Origin: Polyangiaceae bacterium
GTDB taxonomy: Bacteria > Myxococcota_A > Polyangia > Polyangiales > Polyangiaceae
Direction of reading: 5' to 3'
Assembly (NCBI GenBank): GCA_016929495.1
Contig: JAFGIS010000187.1
Coordinates: forward strand, 1 to 64,000
Length of the DNA stretch: 64,000 bases
The translations under genes were made by a program, and so were the position numbers. Below, one piece after another: positions 17,961 through 26,710 of this stretch (position 1 is its first letter; every line of letters begins with the position of its first letter). The notes beneath the pieces are model-generated. The model was not told the DNA's origin. It saw only the letters and a program-made list of their open reading frames with translations, and did no database searches.

Positions 17961-19748
17961 TCAATTCTCCTGAATCTCGCTGTTCAGCTCGAACCCCGTC
18001 ACGCTCGTCATTTCCATCGTGTCCCAGTCGATGAACGTGATGCGACCATCCGCATGCTTCTGACCCACGAAGATACGCTTGGAGGCGGGAACGGCGCCGA
18101 TGGACAGCGGTTCACTCGCGAGCGACAGATTCTCGGGTACGAAGCTGTCGAACGGCATGTGCTGCACCTGCCATGGCTTGCCCAAGAGCACGAACAACGA
18201 ATCGGACCCCTCGGGCAGAGTGAACGCCATCACCTCGCTCTGTGTCAGCACCAACCGCGCGAATCCGGTTTCGAGGTTGACCACGCTGTAGCCGTACGAA
18301 CGCTCACGCCGCGTCTGTTCGTCCGCGGCGTCTGCCGGGTTACCTTCGAGTTTCTGGTGCACGACCAGTGCGGTCTTGCCATCGGACGCGACCGCGACGG
18401 ACTGAACCGACTTGTGCAGATCGATGGTGCGGAGTGCGCTCGTCTCGAAGTCGAGCAGACTGATGTGCGACTCTTCGGAGTCCGCCGTCGTGTAGAGCAA
18501 CGCGGTCTTGGCGTCGGGAGGCAGCGTGGCGGACCCGATGATGCCCGCGTCGACCCGGTACGCAATGACCTCGGTTTGCGGATCCTGGAACCCTGCGGGA
18601 ATCGGGATTTTCAGAATCAGCCCATCCGAGCGCACGGCTGCGACCGCGAACGTGTTGTCGGGCGACAGGTCGACGTCCGTGACCAGGACCGGGTCTGGCT
18701 CTGGCTGTGCGGTCCCGCCGCCGGCAGGCGAGCCATCGGACCCTGCGCTGCCCGCGGAGGGGGCCCCGGCCGCTGCGGGCGCGCCGGCGCTGCCATCGTC
18801 TGCATTCGGTTCGTCCGGACGAGCGGCAGCGACGATGGGCGTGACATCCAGCTGGAACGAATCGCCGCTGTCGAGGTCGACCAGCCGCAGGATATCCCCA
18901 CCCTGCTCTCGAGCCAGCGCGTACTGACCGTCACGCGTGACCGAAACGTCCAGCGCGCGTACGTCGAAGCTACCGCTCACCGACACGGTGTGCGCGATCG
19001 CCGATTGGCCTGCATCGATCTCGTCGAGGTTCAAGATGGACACGCCGTCTTCGGTGATCACGAAAGCGCGACTGCCGTCGTCCGAGAAGTACACGGCGCT
19101 CGGTCGAAAGCCGACGCTCGTCGTTGTGGCTCGATCCTCGCCGGGAGCCAGTGTGAGCACGCTGACACTCTGCGACTCGAGCTGCGTGGAGTTGCTGGTA
19201 GCGTGCTCGGCATCGAAGTAGACCAGAGCGTGACGGCCATCGGCCGCGACGGCGATCGCATTGGAGTCCGCTGCCACGTCGACGGACGCGGTCGTGGACT
19301 TGCCTTTCGACGTGCGAATGACGGTCGCGTCTTCGGACTTCACGTTCAGGACGATGGCGGCGTCCTCGCCCGCGAGGGTCTGGAGGAACTTAGGCTCGTC
19401 GCCGGCGTCGACGCTGTGGATGGCGAGTGTGGTCGCGTCGATAACGGCGACCGAGTCGCGATCGGGATTGACGGCGTACACGTAGTGTTGCCCGGCATGG
19501 GGCAGCTCGAACTCCGGGACGTCCTCGACCTCCTCGGGCAAACCCCCCGTGCTGCTCCCGCCCGAGGACGCCCCCGGGTCGAACGTCGCAGCGCTGCCGC
19601 CGGTGCCGACAGCGGCGCTGCCGTTGTAGTCGTCGTCGTCGAAGAGCCCCCCCGCCTCCGGGGCCTTCGTGCTGTCGGCGCACGCGACGGCGACCCAAGT
19701 AGCCAGCACGACGCCGAGCGCAACCCAGTGAACCCTCCGAGTACCCAT
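17961..19748 (-). CDS. Lipoprotein with Gly/Ser linker and propeller-like domain
   Basis: About 595 aa from ATG 19748; the track's extension to 19973 is Arg/Pro-rich and not signal-like. The signal ends ATWVAVACADS, giving a lipobox. An acidic patch (FDDDDYNG) and Gly/Ser-rich linker precede repeated blocks such as YVYAVNPDRDSVAVIDATTLAIHSV and GSRAFVITEDGVSILNLDE, which look like YVTN/WD40-type propeller blades. A second low-complexity Ala/Gly/Ser insert sits near the middle. It shares layout with the next gene, perhaps by duplication. First of the three-gene operon. Start uncertain because no strong ribosome-binding site is visible. Confidence 0.78.
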   Translation of the reverse strand: MGTRRVHWVALGVVLATWVAVACADSTKAPEAGGLFDDDDYNGSAAVGTGGSAATFDPGASSGGSSTGGLPEEVEDVPEFELPHAGQHYVYAVNPDRDSVAVIDATTLAIHSVDAGDEPKFLQTLAGEDAAIVLNVKSEDATVIRTSKGKSTTASVDVAADSNAIAVAADGRHALVYFDAEHATSNSTQLESQSVSVLTLAPGEDRATTTSVGFRPSAVYFSDDGSRAFVITEDGVSILNLDEIDAGQSAIAHTVSVSGSFDVRALDVSVTRDGQYALAREQGGDILRLVDLDSGDSFQLDVTPIVAAARPDEPNADDGSAGAPAAAGAPSAGSAGSDGSPAGGGTAQPEPDPVLVTDVDLSPDNTFAVAAVRSDGLILKIPIPAGFQDPQTEVIAYRVDAGIIGSATLPPDAKTALLYTTADSEESHISLLDFETSALRTIDLHKSVQSVAVASDGKTALVVHQKLEGNPADAADEQTRRERSYGYSVVNLETGFARLVLTQSEVMAFTLPEGSDSLFVLLGKPWQVQHMPFDSFVPENLSLASEPLSIGAVPASKRIFVGQKHADGRITFIDWDTMEMTSVTGFELNSEIQEN

Positions 19749-19986
19749 ACCGCTGCATTGCCGCATGCGCGCGGCGAACGCAACATCTATGCCGCTCCAG
19801 CGGCTTTGGGCCTCAGCGCCGGGGTCTGCCTCAGACTCCAACCTCTTGCGGCGGTGCCGGGGCGCGAGCGCCGTCCCCGGTGTGACATTTGGGTCGTGCG
19901 TCGAGCGCGGCGCGCCAGAAGTGAGACAGTTGCCGAGACCCATCGCAGCGGCCAACCCAGGGACTGCCCGCACGGCGGCCCGGGCC

Positions 19987-20637
19987 TCACGAGTCCGGGA
20001 TTTTCACCACGCAGCCGTTTGGTGCGTCTTTTTCCGTCTTGGCGTACGGCACCGACGAATCGACGGGCCGCAGGTAGACGTGACCTCCTGGCCCGGGTCT
20101 CGGAATGATGGCGCCGGTCGTGACGGGGCGGCCCGAGCGAGCGCTTTCCACGACCACGACCACGTCCTCACCGCTGGTTTGGTAGCCCCAGTACGAAGCT
20201 CCCAGGCTCTCTTTCGGCTCCTCGGTGCATCCCGTGTCGGCTGAGCTGAATGCGATCACGAGCTCGGTCGTCGGGTCGATCGTGGGTATGTCGGCCTCCC
20301 ACAAGAAGGCCGAGTCGTTCGGCGCGCCCAGGGCCACAGCGAGGCAGCGGCACAGGGTGGACTGCTTGCCTGGCACGACCCGGAGGTCATGGCGCGCGCC
20401 GAGCAGAGCCGGGGGCTCGGTGTCCAGCCTGCCTGCTCGGGTTGGGCCGTTCCCGGGGGTCGCAGCCGACGGTTCGTCGAAGTCCGCCGGGGTCTCCTCC
20501 ACGTCGAGACTCGTTTTGGCCTCGGCCTTGACCGAGGCTTTGCAGCCGTTCGCCACGACGAGGATCATCAGGACGATGGCCTGGCCCGCCCCTCGGGTCA
20601 GGCCACGCGACTCGTTTCGCCGCGGAATCACGCGCAC
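19987..20637 (-). CDS. Small lipoprotein of unknown function
   Basis: About 216 aa. In this frame the coding-like region begins around GTG 20637 or 20631 and shows a signal ending LVVANGCKAS, a lipobox. The following part is Ala/Glu/Pro-rich and then a compact domain with two close cysteines (STLCRCLAVALG), another in ADTGCTEEPKES and one near the end (NGCVVKIPDS). The track's 308-aa ORF includes an Arg-rich shadow N terminus overlapping the end of ugd. No family recognised. Confidence 0.6.
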   Translation of the reverse strand: MRVIPRRNESRGLTRGAGQAIVLMILVVANGCKASVKAEAKTSLDVEETPADFDEPSAATPGNGPTRAGRLDTEPPALLGARHDLRVVPGKQSTLCRCLAVALGAPNDSAFLWEADIPTIDPTTELVIAFSSADTGCTEEPKESLGASYWGYQTSGEDVVVVVESARSGRPVTTGAIIPRPGPGGHVYLRPVDSSVPYAKTEKDAPNGCVVKIPDS

Positions 20638-20731
20638 AAGCGTTGCACCGACCCGTCCCCGCGGCCAAGTCTTGCGTTGCCGAGCTGCACGCGGGCCACG
20701 CGGGCGTGGGGCCGCGGGGTCGGCCTGTGGG

Positions 20732-22057
20732 TCAGGACCGCGCGCCCACCGGCGGGCGCCCCATGCCGCGGTAGCGCAGCCCCGCGTCGGCAACCGCTTC
20801 CGGCACCAGGATGTTGCGGCCGTCGAACACGAGGCGTCCGCGCATGAGCTCGCGCAGCCGGGCCATGTCCGGATTGCGGTACTGGTTCCACTCCGTCGCG
20901 ACCAGCAGCGCATCTGCGTCGCGGCACGCCTCGTATTCGTCGCTCGTCAGCGCGACCCCGGTCATGCCCAGAGCCTCGAGTCGAACCTTCGCCGTCTCGA
21001 GCGCCTGGGGATCGGTGCCACGCACGCTCGCGCCGCGACGCACGAGCCCCTCGATCAAGCGCAGCGCCGGTGACTCGCGCACGTCGTCGGTACGCGGCTT
21101 GAAAGCCAGACCCCAGACGGCAACCGTCTTGCCCTCGAGCCCGGACAGGTCCTGCTCCATGTGCCGGAGCACGGTCGCCACCGGCAGCTCGTTCGCCAGG
21201 ATCGCTGCCTCCGCCACACGCAGCGGCGTACCGAGGTCCATCCCGGTGCGCGTCAGCGCTCGCAGATCCTTCGGGAAGCAACTGCCGCCGAAACCCAAGC
21301 CCGGATAGAGGAATTGGAATCCGATGCGGCGGTCGGATCCGAGCGCAACGCGAACCTGCTCCACGTCGCCTCCCGCCGCGTCGCACAGCTGAGCGATCTC
21401 GTTCATGAACGAGATCTTGGTCGCGAGCAGGGCGTTGGCCGCGTACTTGACGATTTCGGCGCTCTTCGGGCTCATCCTCTGCAGGCGGTTCTTCTGTCGG
21501 TTGAAGGGTGCGTACAGACGGCGCAAGAGCTCGAACGCGCGGTCGTCGTTCGTCCCGACCACGATGCGGTCCGGCTTGAGGAAGTCGTTGACCGCGTCAC
21601 CCTCTTTCAAGAATTCGGGGTTGCTCACCACCGAGATACGGTGCTTCGCGTGGCGCCCCACCACTTCCGACACCTGCTCGTTCGTTCCCACGGGGACCGT
21701 GCTTTTGAGTACGAGAACCAGCTCGTGTTCGGCCGCGCACGCCACATCTTCGGCGACCTTGAGCACGTGGCTGAGGTCGGCGGAACCGTCCTCGTTGGGC
21801 GGCGTACCGACGGCCACGAACACGGCCGAGCGCCCGGCGATCGACGCGCGAAGGTCGGAGCTGAAGCTCAAACGGTCCGGCCAGTTGCGTGTGACCAACT
21901 CCGCGAGCCGGGGCTCGAAAAACGGCACGTCGCCTCGGCTCAGCCTCTGAAGCTTGGCCTCGTCCACGTCGACGCACACGACGTTCGTTCCGGCATCCGC
22001 GAAACACGCTCCAGCGACCAGGCCAACGTATCCCGTCCCGACAACCGCGATTTTCAC
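20732..22057 (-). CDS. ugd: UDP-glucose 6-dehydrogenase
   Basis: 441 aa, full length for the family. The N-terminal NAD fold shows VGTGYVGLVAGACFADAG; the catalytic Cys is in LGFGGSCFPKDLRALT; the C-terminal UDP-binding domain contains VAVWGLAFKPRTDDVRESPA. It oxidises UDP-glucose to UDP-glucuronate, a precursor of acidic polysaccharides. It stands alone here rather than in a polysaccharide locus. ATG at 22057 opens directly into the family's MKIAVVGTGYVG start. Confidence 0.95.
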   Translation of the reverse strand: MKIAVVGTGYVGLVAGACFADAGTNVVCVDVDEAKLQRLSRGDVPFFEPRLAELVTRNWPDRLSFSSDLRASIAGRSAVFVAVGTPPNEDGSADLSHVLKVAEDVACAAEHELVLVLKSTVPVGTNEQVSEVVGRHAKHRISVVSNPEFLKEGDAVNDFLKPDRIVVGTNDDRAFELLRRLYAPFNRQKNRLQRMSPKSAEIVKYAANALLATKISFMNEIAQLCDAAGGDVEQVRVALGSDRRIGFQFLYPGLGFGGSCFPKDLRALTRTGMDLGTPLRVAEAAILANELPVATVLRHMEQDLSGLEGKTVAVWGLAFKPRTDDVRESPALRLIEGLVRRGASVRGTDPQALETAKVRLEALGMTGVALTSDEYEACRDADALLVATEWNQYRNPDMARLRELMRGRLVFDGRNILVPEAVADAGLRYRGMGRPPVGARS

Positions 22058-22268
22058 GACCCCGGCTCTAGTCGCGCCCAGGCCACGTGTCCACCGAACA
22101 AGCGCTCAACCCCGGACACTTGTGTTCGGGGGCGGATTCGGTCGCCGGACCAACAGTTCATGGCGTCCATCCGGGGGGCGGAACGAGCCAGGAGCTACCC
22201 TCCATATCTCTCCCGGCCCCGGGCCGATCTGGCCGAGTGCAGCACTCCTGGCGGCGCCCACGCGTCCG

Positions 22269-22666
22269 ATGATCGCGGACCGCAATCAGCTGGTCGACAC
22301 GCTCAGGGCCAAGGCGATCCTGCTGCTTCGGCGCGAGCGAGAGCTGCTCGAGCTGCGAGCGCAACTCAAGCGCTCCAATTCACAGCTCGACGCGAGCCTG
22401 CGAGAGCTGCGCGACACCCAGGATGGACTGATCCAGTCGGCTCGCGTCATGGCCGAGGTGGCCCGCCGCGCAGGCATGGCGGACATCGCATGGGGAAATT
22501 TCACGACCCGACCTCACGGGCACGGATTCGGTTTGCACACCGGTGCTCTGGCCGCCCAGGAACTCGGCGGCTGTCTGAGCTGCACGAGTCCGGGGGTTGG
22601 GGGCAGGGCGCGACCTTCGTGCTCAAGCTGCCGCAGACCGACGGGCCCAGGGGTCTACCGGGCTGA
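22269..22666 (+). pseudogene. Decayed sensor histidine kinase (internal deletion plus frameshift)
   Basis: From ATG 22269 a coiled-coil of the kind preceding the histidine box is read (KRSNSQLDASLRELRDTQDG, then MAEVARRAGMADIA). In myxobacterial kinases this runs into the phospho-accepting His segment. Here it jumps straight to the last HATPase motif HGHGFGLHTGALAAQELGG, so the His region and most of the ATPase domain are missing. After ELGG the match continues only in another frame (LSELHESGGWGQGATFVLKLP, stop at 22666). The pair of lesions indicates a pseudogene; a sequencing error could explain the frameshift but not the deletion. Confidence 0.75.
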
Positions 22667-22761
22667 ACCCCCGGACTCGCCCCGGACAGGCGCCTTGCGG
22701 GCGGCCCTGGCGGCCCTAGCCCCGTACAGACGTAGCCCCCGAGGCCTGGTATCCTCCGCCC

Positions 22762-23235
22762 ATGCGCGGTGGCTATTTGGCAGTCGTCTTGGTCATGTTC
22801 ACCTCCGCTTGCGGAGGGGCCCAGAAGGGGGCGGACAGCGCCTCCAACCAACCGAGAACCGAGGGTCAGAGATGCTTGGAGGACGCGGAGACGCCGCGTG
22901 AACCCAAGCCGGACGCCCCGAGGAGCATTGCGGTCTCGCAGATCCTGGTGAGGCATGCCGGGCTCAAACGTCCGGAAGGCGCCACTCGGACGGCGGAGCA
23001 GGCTTGCCTCCGAGCGCTGAAGGCGCTCAATGCGCTCAAGTCGGGCGCGTCTTGGGAAGACGTCGTCAAGGAGTACAGCGACGCGCCGGGGACCGGCGAC
23101 GGCTCGCTCGGCCGCATCAAAGCCGACGACGTGGACCCGGCGTTTTCCGACGCCGCTTTTGCTCTGGACGTGGATGAGCTCAGCTACGTCGTGAAGACCG
23201 ACCGAGGCTTCCACATTATTCTGCGTCGGGATTGA
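22762..23235 (+). CDS. PpiC/parvulin-type peptidyl-prolyl isomerase lipoprotein
   Basis: 157 aa. The signal ends VMFTSACGG, a lipobox. From residue about 53 it reads SIAVSQILVRHAG, then FSDAAFALDVDELSYVVKTDRGFHIILRRD, the classic parvulin pattern (ILVRHA, G-DGSLG, FS-AAF-L, T-GFHII). It would assist folding of exported proteins at the outer face of the periplasm. It is a single-domain version, without the SurA/PrsA chaperone arms. Confidence 0.92.
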   Translation: MRGGYLAVVLVMFTSACGGAQKGADSASNQPRTEGQRCLEDAETPREPKPDAPRSIAVSQILVRHAGLKRPEGATRTAEQACLRALKALNALKSGASWEDVVKEYSDAPGTGDGSLGRIKADDVDPAFSDAAFALDVDELSYVVKTDRGFHIILRRD

Positions 23236-23732
23236 CGCCGCGAACCGCAGCGCCCGGTGCCCTGGAAGTTCGGTGATTGGGCTCTGGGCGTCTGTTTCTC
23301 GTATTCTGCACCGCCGGCGGTCGTCGGGTAGCCGCAGTCCGGCCCCATGACGAGCAACACCCCTCGGGCGAACGTTGCGACCCAGGCGCGGCGATACAGA
23401 CGAATTTCAACCTCCTTCGAAGCGCTGCGGCATCGTCGACCCACGGAGCACGAAGTGGACCAGCCCGCCCACCGCTCCAAGTTCGGAGTTTCCTTGCTAC
23501 AGTGGTGTGTTCAGCGCCCGCGCTGAACACTCGGTGAACACACGCTGAACAGGCTCGTTGCGGCCGCCGGCCGCCCCATGGCAGGCTCAGAGTTGGCCCC
23601 GACGAACGAAGGCCCCTGCGGTGGCGGCGTGCGTCTTTCCGCGACGACCGGCCCACGGTCCCGGGCTGATCTCGAAGCCCTCTCAGCAGGTAAGTGGGCA
23701 AGAGCCGCGGACTGTGGCAGCCCGGGCCATCC
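23236..23732. other. Intergenic region with an operator-like repeat cluster
   Basis: Only small ORFs without features are found between the parvulin gene and the membrane protein gene. The notable content is the TGTTCA/TGAACA cluster at 23507-23551, listed separately. The next gene may start at GTG 23694 or ATG 23733. Confidence 0.6.
23507..23551. promoter_or_regulatory. Phased TGAACA repeat cluster, candidate operator
   Basis: Perfect 11-base inverted arms (GTGTTCAGCGC at 23507 and GCGCTGAACAC at 23520) are separated by two bases. TGAACA recurs at 23524, 23535 and 23546, exactly 11 bases apart, so three copies face the same side of the helix. It lies about 150-200 bases before the next start codon. 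A dimeric or oligomeric repressor or activator site is inferred; no regulator is known. Confidence 0.55.
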
Positions 23733-25565
23733 ATGACCCCAGAGCGAGCAGCACCCTCCCCTGGCGCGGCAGCCGGCGGCTCGGCGGAAGCCGCGTGCCG
23801 ATGGCTCGCGTTCGGGGTGCCGCTGCTCGTCACGGCGACTCGGGTCCCACTGAGCCCGCAGTGGCGTGACGATGTACCTGTCTTGCGTGGGCTCGGGGGC
23901 GTGCCTCTGGGCCCGCAGGGCACCCTGTCGAGCGTGCTGATTCAGGCGGTCAGCCTGGTCCCCCTGGCCGGCAGGCTCATGCGTGCAGCGTGGGTGAGCG
24001 GGCTGGGCGTCGCGCTCTCGGCCCTGGCTCTGTACTTCATCATCCGACGACTGCTCGATGCGAATGCGTGGACGCCCACACTCAGTCCAGCATTGGCCCT
24101 GGCTGGGGCGTTGCTTGCAGCGTTGAGCCCCTGCTGGCAGCTCGAAGGCGTGGCCATTGGAGGCGCGTCCGTGGCCTGTGCGGTCGTTCTGCTGGCGCTT
24201 CTTCCCGGCCAGGCTGCGCCGGCGAACGACGCTCGACTGTGGCTCGTGCGTGGCGCGCTCGTGGGACTCGCGTGCGGCGAGAGCGTCGTGGCTGGTCTCG
24301 CGCTGGTGGCTTCGCTCGGCGCTCGCGTCGCTTTGCTCAGAGAGGCCCTGCCGCGGCGGTTCGTGTTGTTGTTTTTCGGTAGTGCGGCGGTCGTCCTGGG
24401 CCTGTGCGCTTTGCCCTGGCTCTTGGGTCCGTCGGACCAAACGGCTTGGTTCGGGTTGTTGGGCGTGACGCGAAGGGGTCTGGCTTCGCTCGACAGCCTG
24501 CAGACGGGTCGCCCGTCGGCGGCGGCTGCATGGCTCGCGGAGGTCGGCCTGTTCGCTGCCGTGCTCGCAGGTGGGGGCGCTCTGTGGGGCACGCTCCGCA
24601 CGGCGACTCGGCGACTTTTCGTACCGCTCTTGGTGTTCGTCGCGGCCGATGTTGCCTTTCCCGTCCGAGGGCCGAACGAGCTGTTCGTCGACGTGCTGAC
24701 GCCGCTGCGTCTGCTTGGCGTCACGTCGCTGGCGGTCGCGGCGAGTTTGGGAGTACATACGCTTTCACTCGCGCTGCGCCGGGCGCAGTTGCCATTGGCC
24801 GAGTCGGCGAGCGTCCTGTTCGTGGTTCTGTTCGCGACGATGGTGCTCGTGACCTCGGAAGATGCCGGCGTGCTGACTCGGCGCCATGACCGTATGGCGG
24901 CAGAGGCGTGGACCGACGAAGCGCTGGCCGCGCTTCCTCCGCGCAGTCTCCTGCTTGCCCGCAGTCCAGCGCTCATTTGGCGATTGTGGGCTGCGCGCGT
25001 CGTCCGAGGCGAGCGACCGGACTTGGTGCTCGTCCCGGCACCGGTGCTCGGCCGTAGCGGCCTGGCACAGCCCCTTCTGCAACGCGAGCCGGAGCTGGTC
25101 GCGCTCGTTCGCGAGACGGCCATGAACGGAAGTCCCGGAGAGTACGCGCTCAGCACGCTCGCGGATGCGCGCCCGCTGTACGTCGAGCTCGACCCGAGTT
25201 GGGATCGGCGTCTCTATGATCAGTTGGTGCCGGGTACCCTCTGGCTCGGCGTCGCGCCTCACGCACTGGGACGGTCCGACCGCAGAGCGGCACTCGAGGG
25301 TGGACGGGACTCGTTTCGACGAATCGTGAGAGTGGCCGGGGACCCTCAGCATCTCGATCCGGCGACCCTCGGAGTGCTGGCCGCGCGCGCTCGGGAGCAG
25401 GCTCTCGTTCTGGCGGCGCTCGGCGACCGCAAGCTGCTGAGCGGTCTGCTCGACGAACTCGACAGCATCGACCCAGGCAACTCCTTCTCGAAGGAGCTCC
25501 GCAGGCGCCTCGGCAAGCGCACCCGCGGGGCCGTCGACGTCACTGGGCTTCTCGAGCAGCTGTGA
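23733..25565 (+). CDS. Polytopic membrane protein, DUF2723/TMEM260-like
   Basis: About 610 aa from ATG 23733 (GTG at 23694 is an alternative). About ten hydrophobic segments occupy residues 30-390. The first reads CRWLAFGVPLLVTATRVP and the loop after it RWRDD-like (SPQWRDDVPVLRGLGG). A soluble C-terminal domain follows with PRSLLLARSPALIWRLWAARVVRGERPD. The pattern resembles DUF2723 (TMEM260-type glycosyltransferase C-like) membrane proteins, in which the first loop carries an acidic catalytic motif. A glycosyltransferase role is possible, not shown. Confidence 0.6.
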   Translation: MTPERAAPSPGAAAGGSAEAACRWLAFGVPLLVTATRVPLSPQWRDDVPVLRGLGGVPLGPQGTLSSVLIQAVSLVPLAGRLMRAAWVSGLGVALSALALYFIIRRLLDANAWTPTLSPALALAGALLAALSPCWQLEGVAIGGASVACAVVLLALLPGQAAPANDARLWLVRGALVGLACGESVVAGLALVASLGARVALLREALPRRFVLLFFGSAAVVLGLCALPWLLGPSDQTAWFGLLGVTRRGLASLDSLQTGRPSAAAAWLAEVGLFAAVLAGGGALWGTLRTATRRLFVPLLVFVAADVAFPVRGPNELFVDVLTPLRLLGVTSLAVAASLGVHTLSLALRRAQLPLAESASVLFVVLFATMVLVTSEDAGVLTRRHDRMAAEAWTDEALAALPPRSLLLARSPALIWRLWAARVVRGERPDLVLVPAPVLGRSGLAQPLLQREPELVALVRETAMNGSPGEYALSTLADARPLYVELDPSWDRRLYDQLVPGTLWLGVAPHALGRSDRRAALEGGRDSFRRIVRVAGDPQHLDPATLGVLAARAREQALVLAALGDRKLLSGLLDELDSIDPGNSFSKELRRRLGKRTRGAVDVTGLLEQL

Positions 25566-25585
25566 CCCGGGGCCGGATCCCCGGG
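25566..25585 (+). terminator. Hairpin directly after the DUF2723-like gene
   Basis: Arms CCCGGGG (25566-25572) and CCCCGGG (25579-25585) with a six-base loop start at the base after the stop codon. There is no T run, so intrinsic termination is only suggested. Confidence 0.35.
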
Positions 25586-25773
25586 GTGACGAGTACTCGC
25601 CGGCTCTTGTTCCGTTCGGACTGGCAGACGGCTCGGCAGTTCGTCTGTTCCTTGCCAGTTCGTTCTCTGGCCCCGCGGACTTCCGCAGCCCGAAGGCGCC
25701 AGCCCGCCTTCGGTTTGCGTCACGCCGTTGCGCCTAAGGTGTTAACCTCCGCGTCGTTCGTACCCGAGGCCGT

Positions 25774-26691
25774 ATGTCGGCGCACCAACCTGTCATCGCC
25801 GTTCTCCTGCGTTGCGAGCATCAGGAGTTCCAGCAGGAGCAAGCCACTGCCGCGCGTGCTGCGGGCAAGCGGGAAGGCGTGTCGGTCGATGTGGACTATG
25901 CCGACAACAGCCCGTTTGCGCAGATCCAGCAGATTCTCTCGCTGGCGAAGCGCCCACCCGAGCTGCGCCCAGGGGCGATCGTGGTGGAACTGGTTGGCGA
26001 CACGGAGGGCTACAAGACTGCGGCGCGAGCCGCGGTGTCGGGGGGCATGGCGTGGGTCGAGGTCTCGGGACTCGCTACATCCATCCCGTTGCTGCGCTAC
26101 GAGTTCCCCGAGCGGTTTGTCATGTCGGTGACCACCAAAGAGGAAGACATCGGCCGGATCCACGCCGCGCAGTGCCGAGCACTCCTGCCTCCCGACGCGA
26201 GCATCCTCTACATCGAGGGGCCGAGCCTGCAGCCGGAGGTGAAGGCCCGCCGACATGGGCTGGAGGAGGGACTGCGACGAACGCAGATCACGATCGGGAG
26301 AACGCTAGCCGGTGACTGGACGGAGGAGAGCGCGGAGCGGGCCATGACGACGTTTCTGAATCGCGCCTCCGGACAACGCTTCATGCCGGCGCTCGTCTGT
26401 GCGCAGAACGACGAGATGGCAGTGGGGGCCCGGCGGGTCGCGGTCGCGCGCGACCGGGCCTGGGCTCGGCTTCCGTATCTCGGTTGCGATGGAATCCCCA
26501 GTGGGGGTCAGAAATACGTGAAGGAAAGACTCCTCGCGGCAACCGTGATGAAGCCGATCACGGCGGGGGTCGCGGTGGTGCAGGCGGCGCACGGGATGCT
26601 TCGCGGGACGCGGCCACGGGATATCGCCCTGGCTCCGGAGTCCGTACCGGCGCTCGACGCGGTCGCCGCTGGCCAGCGCTGGGAACGATAA
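25774..26691 (+). CDS. Periplasmic-binding-fold protein without signal peptide
   Basis: 305 aa. The sequence follows the sugar-binding type I fold: VIAVLLRCEHQEFQQEQATAA at the first strand, IVVELVGDTEGYKTAARAAV, then VMSVTTKEEDIGRIHA, PALVCAQNDEMAVGARRVA and YLGCDGIPSGGQKYVKE. It resembles Peripla_BP_4 ABC-transport receptors, but it starts MSAHQPV with no signal, lipobox or DNA-binding domain, so it probably works in the cytoplasm. No ABC permease is adjacent. It could be a ligand-sensing partner in signalling. Confidence 0.78.
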   Translation: MSAHQPVIAVLLRCEHQEFQQEQATAARAAGKREGVSVDVDYADNSPFAQIQQILSLAKRPPELRPGAIVVELVGDTEGYKTAARAAVSGGMAWVEVSGLATSIPLLRYEFPERFVMSVTTKEEDIGRIHAAQCRALLPPDASILYIEGPSLQPEVKARRHGLEEGLRRTQITIGRTLAGDWTEESAERAMTTFLNRASGQRFMPALVCAQNDEMAVGARRVAVARDRAWARLPYLGCDGIPSGGQKYVKERLLAATVMKPITAGVAVVQAAHGMLRGTRPRDIALAPESVPALDAVAAGQRWER

Positions 26692-26710
26692 CCGACGACG
26701 ATCTACCACG

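Noticed and set aside
17703-20108. 801-aa plus-strand ORF
   Set aside because: It is antisense to two real minus-strand lipoprotein genes with signal peptides, and its sequence is His/Arg/Asp-rich without domains.
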